Below are positions 55,347 to 64,000 of a DNA stretch of 64,000 nt, piece by piece. A program made the position numbers and the translations under genes. Below the pieces are notes generated by a model that had not been told where the DNA came from, made no database searches, and saw nothing but the letters and a program-made list of their open reading frames with translations. Source of the DNA: Pseudoalteromonas distincta (GTDB taxonomy: Bacteria > Pseudomonadota > Gammaproteobacteria > Enterobacterales > Alteromonadaceae); assembly GCF_000814675.1 (NCBI RefSeq), contig NZ_JWIG01000015.1, forward strand, positions 124,001-188,000, read 5' to 3'. Position 1 is the stretch's first letter; the number at the start of each line of letters is the position of its first letter.

Positions 55347-56313
55347 ACCATTTTTTATTTTTAAAATACACACCAATACCGCCAGTGAGCACAATTAAAA
55401 ATATGACAAAAGCACTAAACGCATAAGGGCTCTCTGTACCAGGAATGCCTCCTACGTTTACACCTAAAAGCCCCGTTAAAAAGCCCAGCGGTAAAAAAAG
55501 TGCTGCCACTACAGACATAACATACATTCGCTGGTTTAACTGCTCAGAAACTTGGTTAGTGATTGTTTGCTGAATAATTTGCGCACGCTCAATCGAACTA
55601 TCTAGCTCTTCAAGATAACGAATTAATAAGTTGGTGGTTTCATTAAGTTTTGCTTTATCGTCATCTAATAACCATAGGTAGTGGTTATTTACCATTGAAC
55701 TAAGGGCTTCTTTTTGCGGTTTTAAATAACGTTTTAAGGCAATAGTTTGGCGTCGCAACTGTGATAAACCTTGGTTGTCAAACTTTTTACTTGGTTCATC
55801 TATTTCTTCTTCAAACTCGTCGAGTGTTTCATCTAGTGAGTCAATAACGCTTTGCATACGTGAGGTTAATTTTTGTGTTATAGAGCACACTAATTCAGAA
55901 ATATTGCATGGGCCTTTATTTTCATTTAAACAGGCGAGCGTATCTTGCACCGATAATAAACGGCGCTTACGGGTAGTAATAAGAATGTCTTCGCTAATAA
56001 ATAAACGAATTGAAACCATGTCTTCAGGGCTTTGTGCTGGATTTAAATTTACACCACGTAAAAATAACATGTGCCCGTTAGTTGTAGCCGTAATACGTGG
56101 GCGTGTTTCGTCAGCAATTAAAGACTCTAGTTCGTAATCGTTTAAGTGAGGCTGTGCCTTGAGCCACTCAACTGCCTCACTTTGGCTATAATCCATGTGC
56201 ACCCAAAGTTTACCTTGGCTTGGTTGCCAGCTATTTAGCTCATTAGTGCTTCCAATAGGACGAGCGCCGCCTTGTCCATCAAGTACAAGTGCATGTAGTA
56301 AACCATTAATCAT
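55342..56313 (-). CDS. zntB: Zinc transporter ZntB (CorA family)
   Basis: CorA-type metal transporter of 323 residues. The large cytosolic N-terminal domain begins LLHALVLDGQGGARPIG, and the two C-terminal TMs carry the pore motif GVNVGGIPG, the ZntB form of the CorA GMN/GVN signature, and end ...YFKNKKWL with the same kind of basic C-terminus as E. coli ZntB. Direction and metal (Zn2+ import or export) are debated for this family. The stop codon lies within a repetitive element. It is divergent from the rimK operon. Confidence 0.9.
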   Translation of the reverse strand: MINGLLHALVLDGQGGARPIGSTNELNSWQPSQGKLWVHMDYSQSEAVEWLKAQPHLNDYELESLIADETRPRITATTNGHMLFLRGVNLNPAQSPEDMVSIRLFISEDILITTRKRRLLSVQDTLACLNENKGPCNISELVCSITQKLTSRMQSVIDSLDETLDEFEEEIDEPSKKFDNQGLSQLRRQTIALKRYLKPQKEALSSMVNNHYLWLLDDDKAKLNETTNLLIRYLEELDSSIERAQIIQQTITNQVSEQLNQRMYVMSVVAALFLPLGFLTGLLGVNVGGIPGTESPYAFSAFVIFLIVLTGGIGVYFKNKKWL

Positions 56314-56600
56314 AATTAGTTCTCATAATAGTGTATTTTTAATACTGTTAACTATAGTGTATCTACTTAGTTGCTTACAGGCTTACCTTTACTTTTAATA
56401 AGTTAAGCTTAAATAGCAAAATATATGCAGAGCCTCTGTGTTGAGCAAAGTGGCATTAAAGTACGGCTTAGCAAGGCGTGCATTGTGTGACCAGTTGCTT
56501 AAAAAGATCAATTTAATTTACTAATCGACTAGATAAATTTATTTCGTTGGTGTTTTTTGACCTGTAGCGTATAAGTCACTTTTTTATTAAGGGCACATTT

Positions 56601-57035
56601 ATGACAGCAAAGATCACAGTTGGTTGGCGTGAGTGGTTAAGTTTACCTGAGCTTGGTATTAACGAGATAAAAGCAAAAATTGATACTGGCGCTCGCACTT
56701 CATGTATTCATGCAATTAACATTGAAGAATACGAAGTTGACTCAGAAAAATGGGTTAAATTTACGGCCCAACCACTGCAAGATGATGAGCAAACGCAAGT
56801 CACTTGCAATGCAAAAGTTAAAAAAATGAAGTACGTAACCAGCTCAAGTGGGCAAAAAGAGCTACGCTACTTTATAGAAACTACATTACATGCAGGCGAG
56901 CATAGCTGGCCTATCGAGCTTACTTTAACAAGCCGTGCAACAATGAAGTTTAGAATGTTATTAGGGCGTACAGCCATGGAAAATCGTATAGTCGTTGACC
57001 CGGCTTTATCTCAACTATTAGGTCGTAAGGTTTAA
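56601..57035 (+). CDS. RimB-like retropepsin-type protease (ATP-dependent zinc protease family)
   Basis: A 144-residue soluble protein of the PF05618 family with the aspartic-protease-like signature [13 protein letters not shown] near residue 27-39 and [17 protein letters not shown] at the end. The family was once called a zinc protease; the related RimB in Pseudomonas is described as working with RimK on glutamylated ribosomal protein S6. The role here is inferred from that. AAGGGC lies before the ATG. The rimK gene follows 2 bp later. Confidence 0.9.
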   Translation: MTAKITVGWREWLSLPELGINEIKAKIDTGARTSCIHAINIEEYEVDSEKWVKFTAQPLQDDEQTQVTCNAKVKKMKYVTSSSGQKELRYFIETTLHAGEHSWPIELTLTSRATMKFRMLLGRTAMENRIVVDPALSQLLGRKV

Positions 57036-57037
57036 CT

Positions 57038-57943
57038 ATGAAAATCGGTATTTTATCTCGTAACAGAAAGCTATATTCAACACGTCGCTTAATTGAGGCA
57101 GCAGAAGCACGCGGCCACGAAGTTAAAGTGATTGATGCATTGCGTTGTTATATGAATATCAACTCTGAGCAACCAGAAATTCACTATCGCGGTGAAAACT
57201 TAAAAGAATTTGACGCAATTGTCCCGCGTATTGGTGCATCGGTTACATTTTATGGCTGTTCGGTACTTCGTCAGTTTGAAATGATGGGTGTTTATCCTGT
57301 AAACGAATCAGTCGCTATTTCTCGTTCGCGCGATAAATTACGTTCACTTCAGTTACTTTCGCGCAAAGGCGTTGGTATGCCAGTAACAGGTTTTGCCAGC
57401 AAACCCGATGACGTAAAAGACTTACTAGAAATGGTAGGCGGTGCACCTGTTGTAATTAAATTACTTGAAGGCACACAAGGCATTGGTGTTGTACTTGCTG
57501 AAACACGCAAAGCAGCTGAAAGTGTTATTGAAGCGTTTATGGGCTTAAAAGCCAATATTATGGTTCAAGAATATATTAAAGAAGCGGGTGGGGCAGACAT
57601 ACGTTGTTTTGTACTAGGCGACAAAGTAATCGCAGCAATGAAGCGCCAAGCACAAGAAGGTGAGTTCCGCTCCAACCTTCACCGTGGTGGTAGCGCTACA
57701 TTAGTTCGCATTACTCCAGAGGAACGTAAAACGGCAGTAGCAGCGGCTAAATCAATGGGCTTAAATGTAGCGGGAGTTGATTTACTTCGCTCATATCGAG
57801 GGCCACTTGTGATGGAAGTTAACTCATCACCGGGTTTAGAGGGCATTGAAATAGCAACAGGTAAAGATATTGCAGGTATGGTGATTGATTTCATCGAAAA
57901 AAATGCCTCAAGTAAAGGAACAGCAACACGTGGCAAAGGTTAA
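57038..57943 (+). CDS. rimK: Ribosomal protein S6-L-glutamate ligase RimK
   Basis: ATP-grasp ligase that adds glutamates to the C-terminus of ribosomal protein S6, 301 residues like E. coli RimK. Motifs: [22 protein letters not shown]-terminus, [17 protein letters not shown] glycine-rich ATP loop, [20 protein letters not shown], and AGVDLLRS...[14 protein letters not shown] metal-binding end. The end overlaps the next gene, so the three genes are a coupled operon. Confidence 0.96.
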   Translation: MKIGILSRNRKLYSTRRLIEAAEARGHEVKVIDALRCYMNINSEQPEIHYRGENLKEFDAIVPRIGASVTFYGCSVLRQFEMMGVYPVNESVAISRSRDKLRSLQLLSRKGVGMPVTGFASKPDDVKDLLEMVGGAPVVIKLLEGTQGIGVVLAETRKAAESVIEAFMGLKANIMVQEYIKEAGGADIRCFVLGDKVIAAMKRQAQEGEFRSNLHRGGSATLVRITPEERKTAVAAAKSMGLNVAGVDLLRSYRGPLVMEVNSSPGLEGIEIATGKDIAGMVIDFIEKNASSKGTATRGKG

Positions 57944-58988
57944 AATTAACCGTCCTTTTTCCTTATTAGGAGAAAATGTAGGCGTAGGCGAGCGTAAAAC
58001 GCTTGCCTTAGAAGCTGCTAAGCTTTACACCCATTCACCACTTAACATTCCTATTGAAGTGGTTAATGGTGTAATGGAAGGCCCAGTGCTTATGGTGTGT
58101 GCGGCTATTCATGGTGATGAGCTAAATGGTGTAGAAGTTGTGCGTCAGTTACTTGCTAAAATAGATCCAAGCCAACTGCGCGGAACAATAATCGCTGTGC
58201 CTATTGTGAATGTGTTTGGCTTTATTCACAAATCGCGTTATTTACCAGATAGACGCGATATGAATCGCAGTTTCCCAGGTTCTGAACGTGGTTCATTAGC
58301 TGGGCGTATGGCTTATATGTTTTTTAATCAAGTGGCAGTACATTGTACTCACATTATTGATTTGCATACTGGCGCTATTCATCGTACTAATTTACCGCAA
58401 ATTCGCGCTAATTTAGAAGATGAAGCAACCGCTGAAATGGCTAAAGCATTTGGTACGCCGGCGGTTATAAATGCATCCCTTCGTAATGGTTCATTACGCA
58501 GTGAAGCCGCAAACTTAGGTATACCTGTTATTACTTATGAAGCAGGCGAAGCGCTACGCTTTGACCCTATCGCTATTGCGGCAGGTGTGCAGGGCGTTGA
58601 TTATGTTATGCGTCATTTAAAAATGATCCGTGGCAAGCGCCCTAAAAAATTACCAGATCCTATTATTGCAGGTTCGACTAGTTGGATACGTGCAGAGGTT
58701 GATGGCATTGTGCGTGCACAAGTATCACTAGGGGAGCATGTAACTAAAGGGCAAGTGCTTGCATATATAAGTAGCCCTCTAGGGGATTCTGAGCTTGAGC
58801 TTTTAGCGCCTAAAGGCGGTATTGTTATTGGTCAGCAGACGATGCCATTGGTAAATGAAGGTGATGCGGTATTCCACCTTGCTTACTTTGCAAATGACAA
58901 TAGTTTAGTAGAGCAGCAACTAGAGAACTTTATTGATGAGATAAATGATTTAGATGACGAGCTTAAAACAGCTGAGCTAAATAACTAA
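57930..58988 (+). CDS. Succinylglutamate desuccinylase/aspartoacylase family protein
   Basis: Zinc-dependent amidohydrolase of the M14-like AstE/ASPA family, 352 residues. Zinc ligands are His and Glu in HGDELNG and His in DLHTGA; substrate-binding [10 protein letters not shown] and catalytic Glu in TYEAGEA are present. A C-terminal barrel-sandwich segment ([21 protein letters not shown]) is typical of the longer subfamily. GTG 57930 is preferred for its AGGA 10 nt upstream and overlap with rimK; TTG 57885 and ATG 57903 remain open. The substrate is unknown; acidic side-chain amides or glutamate tails are plausible. Confidence 0.88.
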   Translation: MAKVKINRPFSLLGENVGVGERKTLALEAAKLYTHSPLNIPIEVVNGVMEGPVLMVCAAIHGDELNGVEVVRQLLAKIDPSQLRGTIIAVPIVNVFGFIHKSRYLPDRRDMNRSFPGSERGSLAGRMAYMFFNQVAVHCTHIIDLHTGAIHRTNLPQIRANLEDEATAEMAKAFGTPAVINASLRNGSLRSEAANLGIPVITYEAGEALRFDPIAIAAGVQGVDYVMRHLKMIRGKRPKKLPDPIIAGSTSWIRAEVDGIVRAQVSLGEHVTKGQVLAYISSPLGDSELELLAPKGGIVIGQQTMPLVNEGDAVFHLAYFANDNSLVEQQLENFIDEINDLDDELKTAELNN

Positions 58989-58991
58989 TAG

Positions 58992-59261
58992 CTAGGGCGT
59001 GTTTAACTTTGCGGATTGAAATTTGTTCAATCCAAGGAAGATTAAATCGCGGCGCGAGGTTTGTAACCTAGTGGGCTAAGTAAAAACCGAGTAACAAAGA
59101 GTTTATCGCCCCTAGGCAGAACCCGAAGGGCAGCGCATGTTTGGCATTTATGCTGCGTTATCGCCTATTTATGGGGAGTAACCACACTTCATAGGCTCTG
59201 CCTTGCCTAAAAACCAAACATACTGCTGCAAATTCAACCATCAAAGATCAACACGCCCTAG
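58992..59261 (+). repeat. MITE-like element with terminal inverted repeats (family A, copy 2)
   Basis: A 270-bp non-coding element bounded by CTAGGGCGTGTT (58992-59003) and its exact reverse complement AACACGCCCTAG (59250-59261), a perfect 12-bp terminal inverted repeat. The palindromic CTAG at each extreme could be part of the repeat or a 4-bp target duplication. The left half carries the blocks shared with 52859-53098: GGATTGAAATT, AATCGCGGCGCGAGGTTT, AACAAAGAG, CAGCGCATGTTTG. No ORF is present. It lies in the gap between the rimK operon and the convergent small mscS gene. Confidence 0.72.
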
Positions 59262-59286
59262 TCTTAATTTTGGCTAGTTAAGCATT

Positions 59287-59327
59287 AAAAAGCCGCAGTA
59301 GGTATTTTGACTACTGCGGCTTTTTTG
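59287..59327. terminator. Terminator of the small MscS gene
   Basis: AAAAGCCGCAGTAG pairs perfectly with CTACTGCGGCTTTT around a 9-nt loop, with T- and A-runs at both edges; works in both directions. Confidence 0.9.
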
Positions 59328-59344
59328 TGAATATGATTTTTTAA

Positions 59345-59917
59345 CTATGTTTTTTTAGGACCAATAATACGCTTTATAACAGGGGTTTTAGTTGGCTTTG
59401 GTTCTTTATTCAAAACCATGACAGGACGGGTCACAAATAAATTGTTAGGGTAAATTACACGGTGCCCATCAATATGTTCAAGTACTACATTCATTAAGCC
59501 CATTTCAGCAATGCGCCCTTCAACATGATTCGCACCATCAATAATTCGTACCCAATAACCAACGCGGCAATCGTTTTGAATAAACATCAGTAAAAATGCG
59601 GTGAGGTTACTCAATAATGACCAAGCGGCAAAAAGTGCTACCCCTAACATGGCAAATAAAGAAGAGCCTAAAACCAATAAACCACGCAGCTCTATACCCC
59701 AAAATACTAAAACCAAACACAGTACTACAAAGGCGAGTATAATTTTTAGTAAAAGCTCTGCACGGTATTTTCGGTGTAAATCTACTTTGCCTTTAATCGC
59801 TTTTTCGAGTAGTTTTTTGGTTATTTTTAATAGAAGAGGGAAAACCAAAATAGCGATTATAGTTACAACCAACTTATATTGTGATGCAAACAATTCTAAA
59901 ACTTCTATTATTTCCAC
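59345..59917 (-). CDS. Small mechanosensitive channel (MscS) family protein
   Basis: A 190-residue protein with about three TM segments (about 16-32, 51-70, 77-110) and one cytosolic beta domain. The pore-like helix has LGSSLFAMLGVALFAAWSLLSNLTAF and the beta-domain reads FIQNDCRVGYWVRIIDGANHVEGRIAEMGLMNVVLEHIDGHRVIYPNNLFVTR, a good MscS match. It lacks the alpha/beta C-terminal cage of full-length MscS, being much shorter than the usual 280 residues. Whether it gates is unknown. It is monocistronic with a strong terminator. Confidence 0.85.
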   Translation of the reverse strand: MEIIEVLELFASQYKLVVTIIAILVFPLLLKITKKLLEKAIKGKVDLHRKYRAELLLKIILAFVVLCLVLVFWGIELRGLLVLGSSLFAMLGVALFAAWSLLSNLTAFLLMFIQNDCRVGYWVRIIDGANHVEGRIAEMGLMNVVLEHIDGHRVIYPNNLFVTRPVMVLNKEPKPTKTPVIKRIIGPKKT

Positions 59918-59981
59918 ATTAGGTCCTGAACTTTCATAACAATTTAATGCAATTGGTATTAGTTTAACGTGTTTGTATTAT

Positions 59982-61691
59982 TTAAAAAGTGTTTTTAACG
60001 CTTACTAGCCACTGGACTGAGTCTACATCGTCGTAGCTATCAACAGGGGCGGCAATATCAATGTGGATCATGGTTCCTGAATTTGCGCGACTCGGTGCCA
60101 AACGCAGACCAACGCCTACATTTTTCAATACATGTGCATTTTCACCGTTATCTTCATCGTTAAACCATGCTCTGCCTACATCTACAAATGCTGCGCCACC
60201 CACTTTAAATAGTTGTAGTAAATCGTACTCCCAGTAATAGCGCTTTTCTAAATTAACTAAAAAGCTGCGGTCGCCATGTTGATAATCCATTGGGTAACCA
60301 CGCAGGCCTGTTTCGCCACCTAAAGTAAGCTGTTGATCAGCAGTCAGGTTTTTGGCGTATTGCACGCGGGCTTTAACATACCAAGATTGGTCTTCACTGG
60401 TATTTAAATAATATTGTACTTGGGTGGTGGCCATAAAGTTTTCGAGTTTTTTCTGTTCTTTATTCCAATAGCCATCAATATCAGCACTAAAACGCCATAA
60501 GGTATTATCGTTAGTAAAGTGGGCTTTTTTAAAGTTAAAAGAATACACCGCGCGGCTGTCGTCATTACTTAATGACTCATCTGAATAGCCAATTAAGCTT
60601 TTAATATTCCAACCTAAATTTAAATCCTCAGTGCGAGATATACTGTCGAAGTTGCGTACTTTTATGTAGTTATCTTCAAACCAATGGCCGCTTATAAAGG
60701 GGTAACTTAAGCTTCTGTCATCGGCAAGTGGTGCAAATGTAGTGTCTATAGCTTCAAAGGTATGTTGCTCATCGGTATAGCCTAACGTTAGTCGCTGGGT
60801 CCAATTATTATTAAGCGCTTTAGAGTGTCCTATAAATACACGGTTTAAATCGGTAGTTTGATCAAATTCGCTAAACTCTTCGCCGCGTTTATATAATGAC
60901 TCTTCGCGCTGCTCAGAATAGCTTAAAATACCGTAACTAAAGGGGGTGTCAATTGCGTAAAATGGATAGGTTAGCTCAAGCAAATGGCGCTTGCCGTCGC
61001 TGTTATCGGCGTACTCTAAACGGCCTCGGTAGCGAGTAGATAAAATATTAGGATCGTCGTAAACAAATAAGTAACCGCTGCGATCGCTGTCAGTGGTACG
61101 CGAAAAAGAAAGGCGCTTACCCCACCCAAGCAGGTTAGATTCTCTAAAACCTATACTCGATTTGTTTTCTCCACCGCTACGACTAAAGTTCACTTCAGGT
61201 AAAAGTGTCCATAAATCACGGGTAACCACTTCTACATTAACGTCGCCGTCGCAGTTTTCGGTAGCACTAATTTGTGCATCATATAAGTAGCTTTCTTTGC
61301 GAAGTAAACGCTCAGATTCTGCGAGCTTTTTAGCGTCGTACTTGTCACCTGGGGAGAATAATAAAAGGTTATTAATGACATCGGGCTCTGTTTGAATGTG
61401 AGCGCGATTAGCAAAACGGAATAGGGCATTATTTTCCTCTTCAAGCTCAGTATTAAATACATTAAGTTGCTTGAGCTTTATTGAGGCTATTTTAGCGTTA
61501 CTATTACTGTGCGTGAGGGTTGTTTTGTCTTGAACTTCTCGGCGTAGGTTTTTATTTGTGCTTAAATCTGTCTGTTCTACAAGGCAGTTATCAGTTTTCA
61601 TTGAAGATTGTTGTGCGAACGTATTAGGCACATAAAAGCTTAAAACCGTTAAACTAATACAACATTGTGCTATCCATTTCTTGCTCACCAT
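59982..61691 (-). CDS. BamA/TamA-family outer membrane protein
   Basis: Outer-membrane Omp85-like protein of 569 residues. It has a signal peptide (about 1-27, ending TFAQQ), a coil, one POTRA-like domain (about 70-160: NNLLLFSPGDKYDAKKLAESERLL, DVNVEVVTRDLWTLLPEV) and a 16-strand-type beta-barrel with LGGETGLRGYPMDYQHGDRSFLVNLEKRYYW and GGAAFVDVGRAWF, ending VSVKNTF with the terminal Phe needed for BAM recognition. It is shorter than BamA and TamA (fewer POTRA domains). Role in assembly or lipid/protein export is unknown. Confidence 0.86.
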   Translation of the reverse strand: MVSKKWIAQCCISLTVLSFYVPNTFAQQSSMKTDNCLVEQTDLSTNKNLRREVQDKTTLTHSNSNAKIASIKLKQLNVFNTELEEENNALFRFANRAHIQTEPDVINNLLLFSPGDKYDAKKLAESERLLRKESYLYDAQISATENCDGDVNVEVVTRDLWTLLPEVNFSRSGGENKSSIGFRESNLLGWGKRLSFSRTTDSDRSGYLFVYDDPNILSTRYRGRLEYADNSDGKRHLLELTYPFYAIDTPFSYGILSYSEQREESLYKRGEEFSEFDQTTDLNRVFIGHSKALNNNWTQRLTLGYTDEQHTFEAIDTTFAPLADDRSLSYPFISGHWFEDNYIKVRNFDSISRTEDLNLGWNIKSLIGYSDESLSNDDSRAVYSFNFKKAHFTNDNTLWRFSADIDGYWNKEQKKLENFMATTQVQYYLNTSEDQSWYVKARVQYAKNLTADQQLTLGGETGLRGYPMDYQHGDRSFLVNLEKRYYWEYDLLQLFKVGGAAFVDVGRAWFNDEDNGENAHVLKNVGVGLRLAPSRANSGTMIHIDIAAPVDSYDDVDSVQWLVSVKNTF

Positions 61692-61860
61692 TAAACCTCT
61701 TACTGCTACGTAGCAAATGACTATCGTAATATCAGCTTACATCATTGTTATTATAATGTAAGTAAAAGGTATGGATTTTGAAATTAATTAATTGTTACTC
61801 ATATTCACTTTTGTTAATAGCCAGCTGGTTTGCAGCGACCTATGCGCTAGGCATTAAAAG

Positions 61861-62145
61861 CTAGCTTAAATAAAATGCTAAAGCGGCGAGTAAGTGTTCA
61901 GCTTCATGACCTTCGGCATTAATCCAGATGCTTTGGCTGTAATGCTCATAGTTTAAATTAAAGGTTTGATGATTATAGGTAAAGCGAACTTGGTGGCGAT
62001 CGGCGCCTGCAGAGTACTCATTGAGTGTTACTTCGTCTGAGTGTAAAAATAATGTACTCCACAGCTCAAAGTCTTCATCGTTTGGTAGCTCAATGGGATT
62101 AATCAAAATACATTTGTGTGTATGGTCATATTCTATTTGGGTCAT
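61861..62145 (-). CDS. DUF3630 family protein
   Basis: A small protein of 94 residues: MTQIEYDHTHKCILINPIELP and the closing SIWINAEGHEAEHLLAALAFYL fit DUF3630. It is soluble, acidic and histidine-rich, with no catalytic motif. It lies 7 bp after the recQ stop on the same strand, so it is probably co-transcribed with recQ; the association is seen in related genomes as far as I recall. Function unknown. Confidence 0.78.
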   Translation of the reverse strand: MTQIEYDHTHKCILINPIELPNDEDFELWSTLFLHSDEVTLNEYSAGADRHQVRFTYNHQTFNLNYEHYSQSIWINAEGHEAEHLLAALAFYLS

Positions 62146-62152
62146 AATGCTC

Positions 62153-63976
62153 TTAATTAGTAGCTAGGTAATGTCGAATTGCCGTTAAAAATTCGCCGCC
62201 GTACTTATTTAACTTAGTAAAACCAACACCTGAGACCTTTAAAAATTCACTGTCGTTTGTTGGCATAAGCTGCGCCATTTCGGCTAACGTTTTATCATTA
62301 AATACTACATAAGGTGGCACATCGTCGGCATCAGCAAGTTCTTTACGAAGTGCGCGCAGGCGAGCAAACAGTTTTTTGTCGTAATTAAATTGCGCTAACT
62401 TATCTTGATAAACGTGTTTGGCTTGCAGGCGTGGCTCGGCTAATTGCAGTGCGTATTCACCTTTTAAAATTACACGCGCGGCTTCTGTTAATCTAAGTGA
62501 TGCACCTTGTGTTATATCTTGGCTAAGTAAGCCTTGATGAATAAGCTGGCGTAAAATACTGAGCCAAAACTCACTGCTTTTATCTTTACCTATGCCGTAG
62601 GTACTTAACTCATGATGATTATTATCGCGGATGCGGCTCGTGTTTGCACCGCGAAGTAATTCAACAATATAACCAAGTCCAAAACGTTGTCCCGCTCTGT
62701 ACACACACGAAAGTGCTTGCTGGGCGACTAACGTACCATCAAAGCTTTTTGGCGGATTTAAGCAAATATCGCAGTTGCCACAAGGTTCGCGTTGATATTC
62801 ACTAAAGTAGTTAAGTAATATTTGACGACGACATGTTTGCGCTTCGGCAAAGCTTGCCATTGCGTTAAAGCGTTGTTCTTCTACGCGGCGGCGTTGCTCG
62901 TCGTCTATGTCTTCAAAAAAGCGCCTTACGCGACCTATATCAGCTGGGTCAAAATACATTATAGCTTCTGTGGCAAGTCCATCTCGCCCAGCTCGACCTG
63001 TTTCTTGATAGTACGACTCTATACTTTTTGGAATATCGTAATGCAGTACAAAACGCACATTAGGCTTGTTTATGCCCATGCCAAAAGCAACGGTTGCGAC
63101 CACTATTTGTATATCGTCACGGGCAAACCCGGTTTGTACAAATTGCCGTTGCTCGTTACTCATACCAGCATGATAAGCGGCAGCGTTTAGTCCAGCATCT
63201 GCAAGCTTTTCAGCAATGTCGTCTACGCGTTTACGGCTGGTGCAATAAATAATACCGCTTTGGCTTTTTTGCTCCTTTAGGTAGCGAAGCAATTGCACCA
63301 TAGGTTTAAATTTTTCTTCTATGGTGTAACGAATATTGGGGCGATCAAAGCTGCCAGTATGAATATAAGGCTGTTGTAGTTTTAATTGCTCAACTATATC
63401 AAACCGTGTGGCTTTATCGGCGGTGGCGGTTAATGCCATCATTGGGACATGTGCAAAACGTTGCTTTAATTCGTTTAAGCGAAAGTAGTGAGGTCTAAAG
63501 TCATGACCCCAATGCGACACACAGTGCGCTTCGTCAATGGCAAATAAACCCACATTTAAATGCGATAAACGCTCTAAAAATTCGCGTTGTAATACTTTTT
63601 CAGGCGCCACATATAAGAGCTTAATTTGCCCCTGATGAAGCTGTTGATACACCAATTGCTGTTCTTCTCGTGCTAAGCTGTTATTAACGTAAGCGGCTTT
63701 TACCCCAAGAGCTTGCAGTTGCGTTACCTGATCTTGCATTAGCGATATAAGCGGAGATATAACAATAGTTACGCCTTCGAGTACTAAAGCAGGGATTTGG
63801 TAGCACACCGATTTTCCGCCGCCAGTAGGAAGCAATACAAGCGAGTCTTGACCGTTAATAGCGGCATCAATAACTGCTTTTTGACCGTCGCGAAATTCAC
63901 TGTAGCCAAACACTTGTTTGAGGACAGTTTCGGGTTTACGCACAAGGGTGCTAGAAGGTGGAGTTGATGTATTCAT
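62153..63976 (-). CDS. recQ: ATP-dependent DNA helicase RecQ
   Basis: 3'-5' DNA helicase of the RecQ family, 607 residues (E. coli 609). Walker A is LLPTGGGKSVCYQ (about 48-60), the DEAH box lies in FAIDEAHCVSHWGHDFR, and the second RecA domain has GYYQETGRAGRDG-like YYQETGRAGRDGL. The RQC zinc site is in CRRQILLNYFSEYQREPCGNCDIC, followed by a winged helix, and the C-terminal HRDC domain covers about 530-605. It is complete in this window, starting 24 bp from the edge. Confidence 0.97.
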   Translation of the reverse strand: MNTSTPPSSTLVRKPETVLKQVFGYSEFRDGQKAVIDAAINGQDSLVLLPTGGGKSVCYQIPALVLEGVTIVISPLISLMQDQVTQLQALGVKAAYVNNSLAREEQQLVYQQLHQGQIKLLYVAPEKVLQREFLERLSHLNVGLFAIDEAHCVSHWGHDFRPHYFRLNELKQRFAHVPMMALTATADKATRFDIVEQLKLQQPYIHTGSFDRPNIRYTIEEKFKPMVQLLRYLKEQKSQSGIIYCTSRKRVDDIAEKLADAGLNAAAYHAGMSNEQRQFVQTGFARDDIQIVVATVAFGMGINKPNVRFVLHYDIPKSIESYYQETGRAGRDGLATEAIMYFDPADIGRVRRFFEDIDDEQRRRVEEQRFNAMASFAEAQTCRRQILLNYFSEYQREPCGNCDICLNPPKSFDGTLVAQQALSCVYRAGQRFGLGYIVELLRGANTSRIRDNNHHELSTYGIGKDKSSEFWLSILRQLIHQGLLSQDITQGASLRLTEAARVILKGEYALQLAEPRLQAKHVYQDKLAQFNYDKKLFARLRALRKELADADDVPPYVVFNDKTLAEMAQLMPTNDSEFLKVSGVGFTKLNKYGGEFLTAIRHYLATN

Positions 63977-64000
63977 TGGCGGGTATTTTAGTGGTTTTTT

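Noticed and set aside
59945..59962. AATTGGTATTA upstream of the small mscS gene as a solo family B end
   Set aside because: The match is short and AT-rich, and no matching inverted partner lies in the gap.
1..64000. CRISPR array, tRNA or rRNA gene, prophage, full insertion sequence or integron
   Set aside because: I saw no regularly spaced repeats, no cloverleaf or rRNA signature and no transposase, integrase or phage structural genes.

Overview
The window is a continuous stretch of chromosome from an AT-rich marine gammaproteobacterium, most probably Pseudoalteromonas. I infer this from base composition, the proteins and the gene order; no database was searched. It is almost entirely coding: about 54 genes, no rRNA, tRNA, prophage, CRISPR array or full-size insertion sequence. 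Most genes are core functions in gene orders known from other gammaproteobacteria.

Layout. 0-9.5 kb: rapA (-), a PIN-PhoH ATPase, then a large hybrid histidine kinase whose end overlaps a response-regulator diguanylate cyclase. 9.5-14.3 kb: small lipoprotein, a D-2-hydroxyacid dehydrogenase, an acyltransferase behind a hairpin leader, DUF1289, a periplasmic solute-binding-like protein, DUF3283 and a GNAT enzyme. 14.3-18.8 kb: a 1500-residue propeller/PAS/GGDEF/EAL sensor whose GGDEF half looks catalytically dead. 18.8-24.4 kb: a voltage-gated-type K+ channel and a PatZ/Pka-type protein acetyltransferase, then a SIMPL protein and two unrecognised proteins. 24.5-33 kb: DUF885 peptidase-like lipoprotein, hemW, rdgB, DUF4426, yggT, proC and yggS (-), divergent from pilT-pilU (+). 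33.2-37.6 kb: ruvX, yqgE, gshB, rsmE and two poorly known genes (-). 37.7-43.6 kb: glnE, a TcpQ-like protein, lpxL and tolC. 43.7-52.8 kb: nudF-yqiB-cpdA-yqiA-parE, a sorbosone dehydrogenase-like gene, parC, plsC and rraB. 53-59.3 kb, the most accessory part: a lone PL18-type alginate lyase behind a long AT-rich leader, zntB, a rimB-rimK-aspartoacylase operon and several short repetitive elements. 59.3-64 kb: small MscS channel, BamA/TamA-like outer-membrane protein, DUF3630 and recQ.

Together the genes cover c-di-GMP signalling (two large sensors), twitching motility, nitrogen control, glutathione, topoisomerase IV, lipid A and phospholipid acylation, efflux and ribosome modification. I did not find a clear new defence or mobile system. 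The best leads are two families of short non-coding repetitive elements (copies at 52.86-53.10 and 58.99-59.26 kb; and at 33.03-33.19 and 55.13-55.35 kb), a perfect inverted repeat in the tolC/nudF promoter region, leader hairpins at two genes, the degenerate GGDEF domain, and the rimK operon with two possible tail-removing hydrolases.
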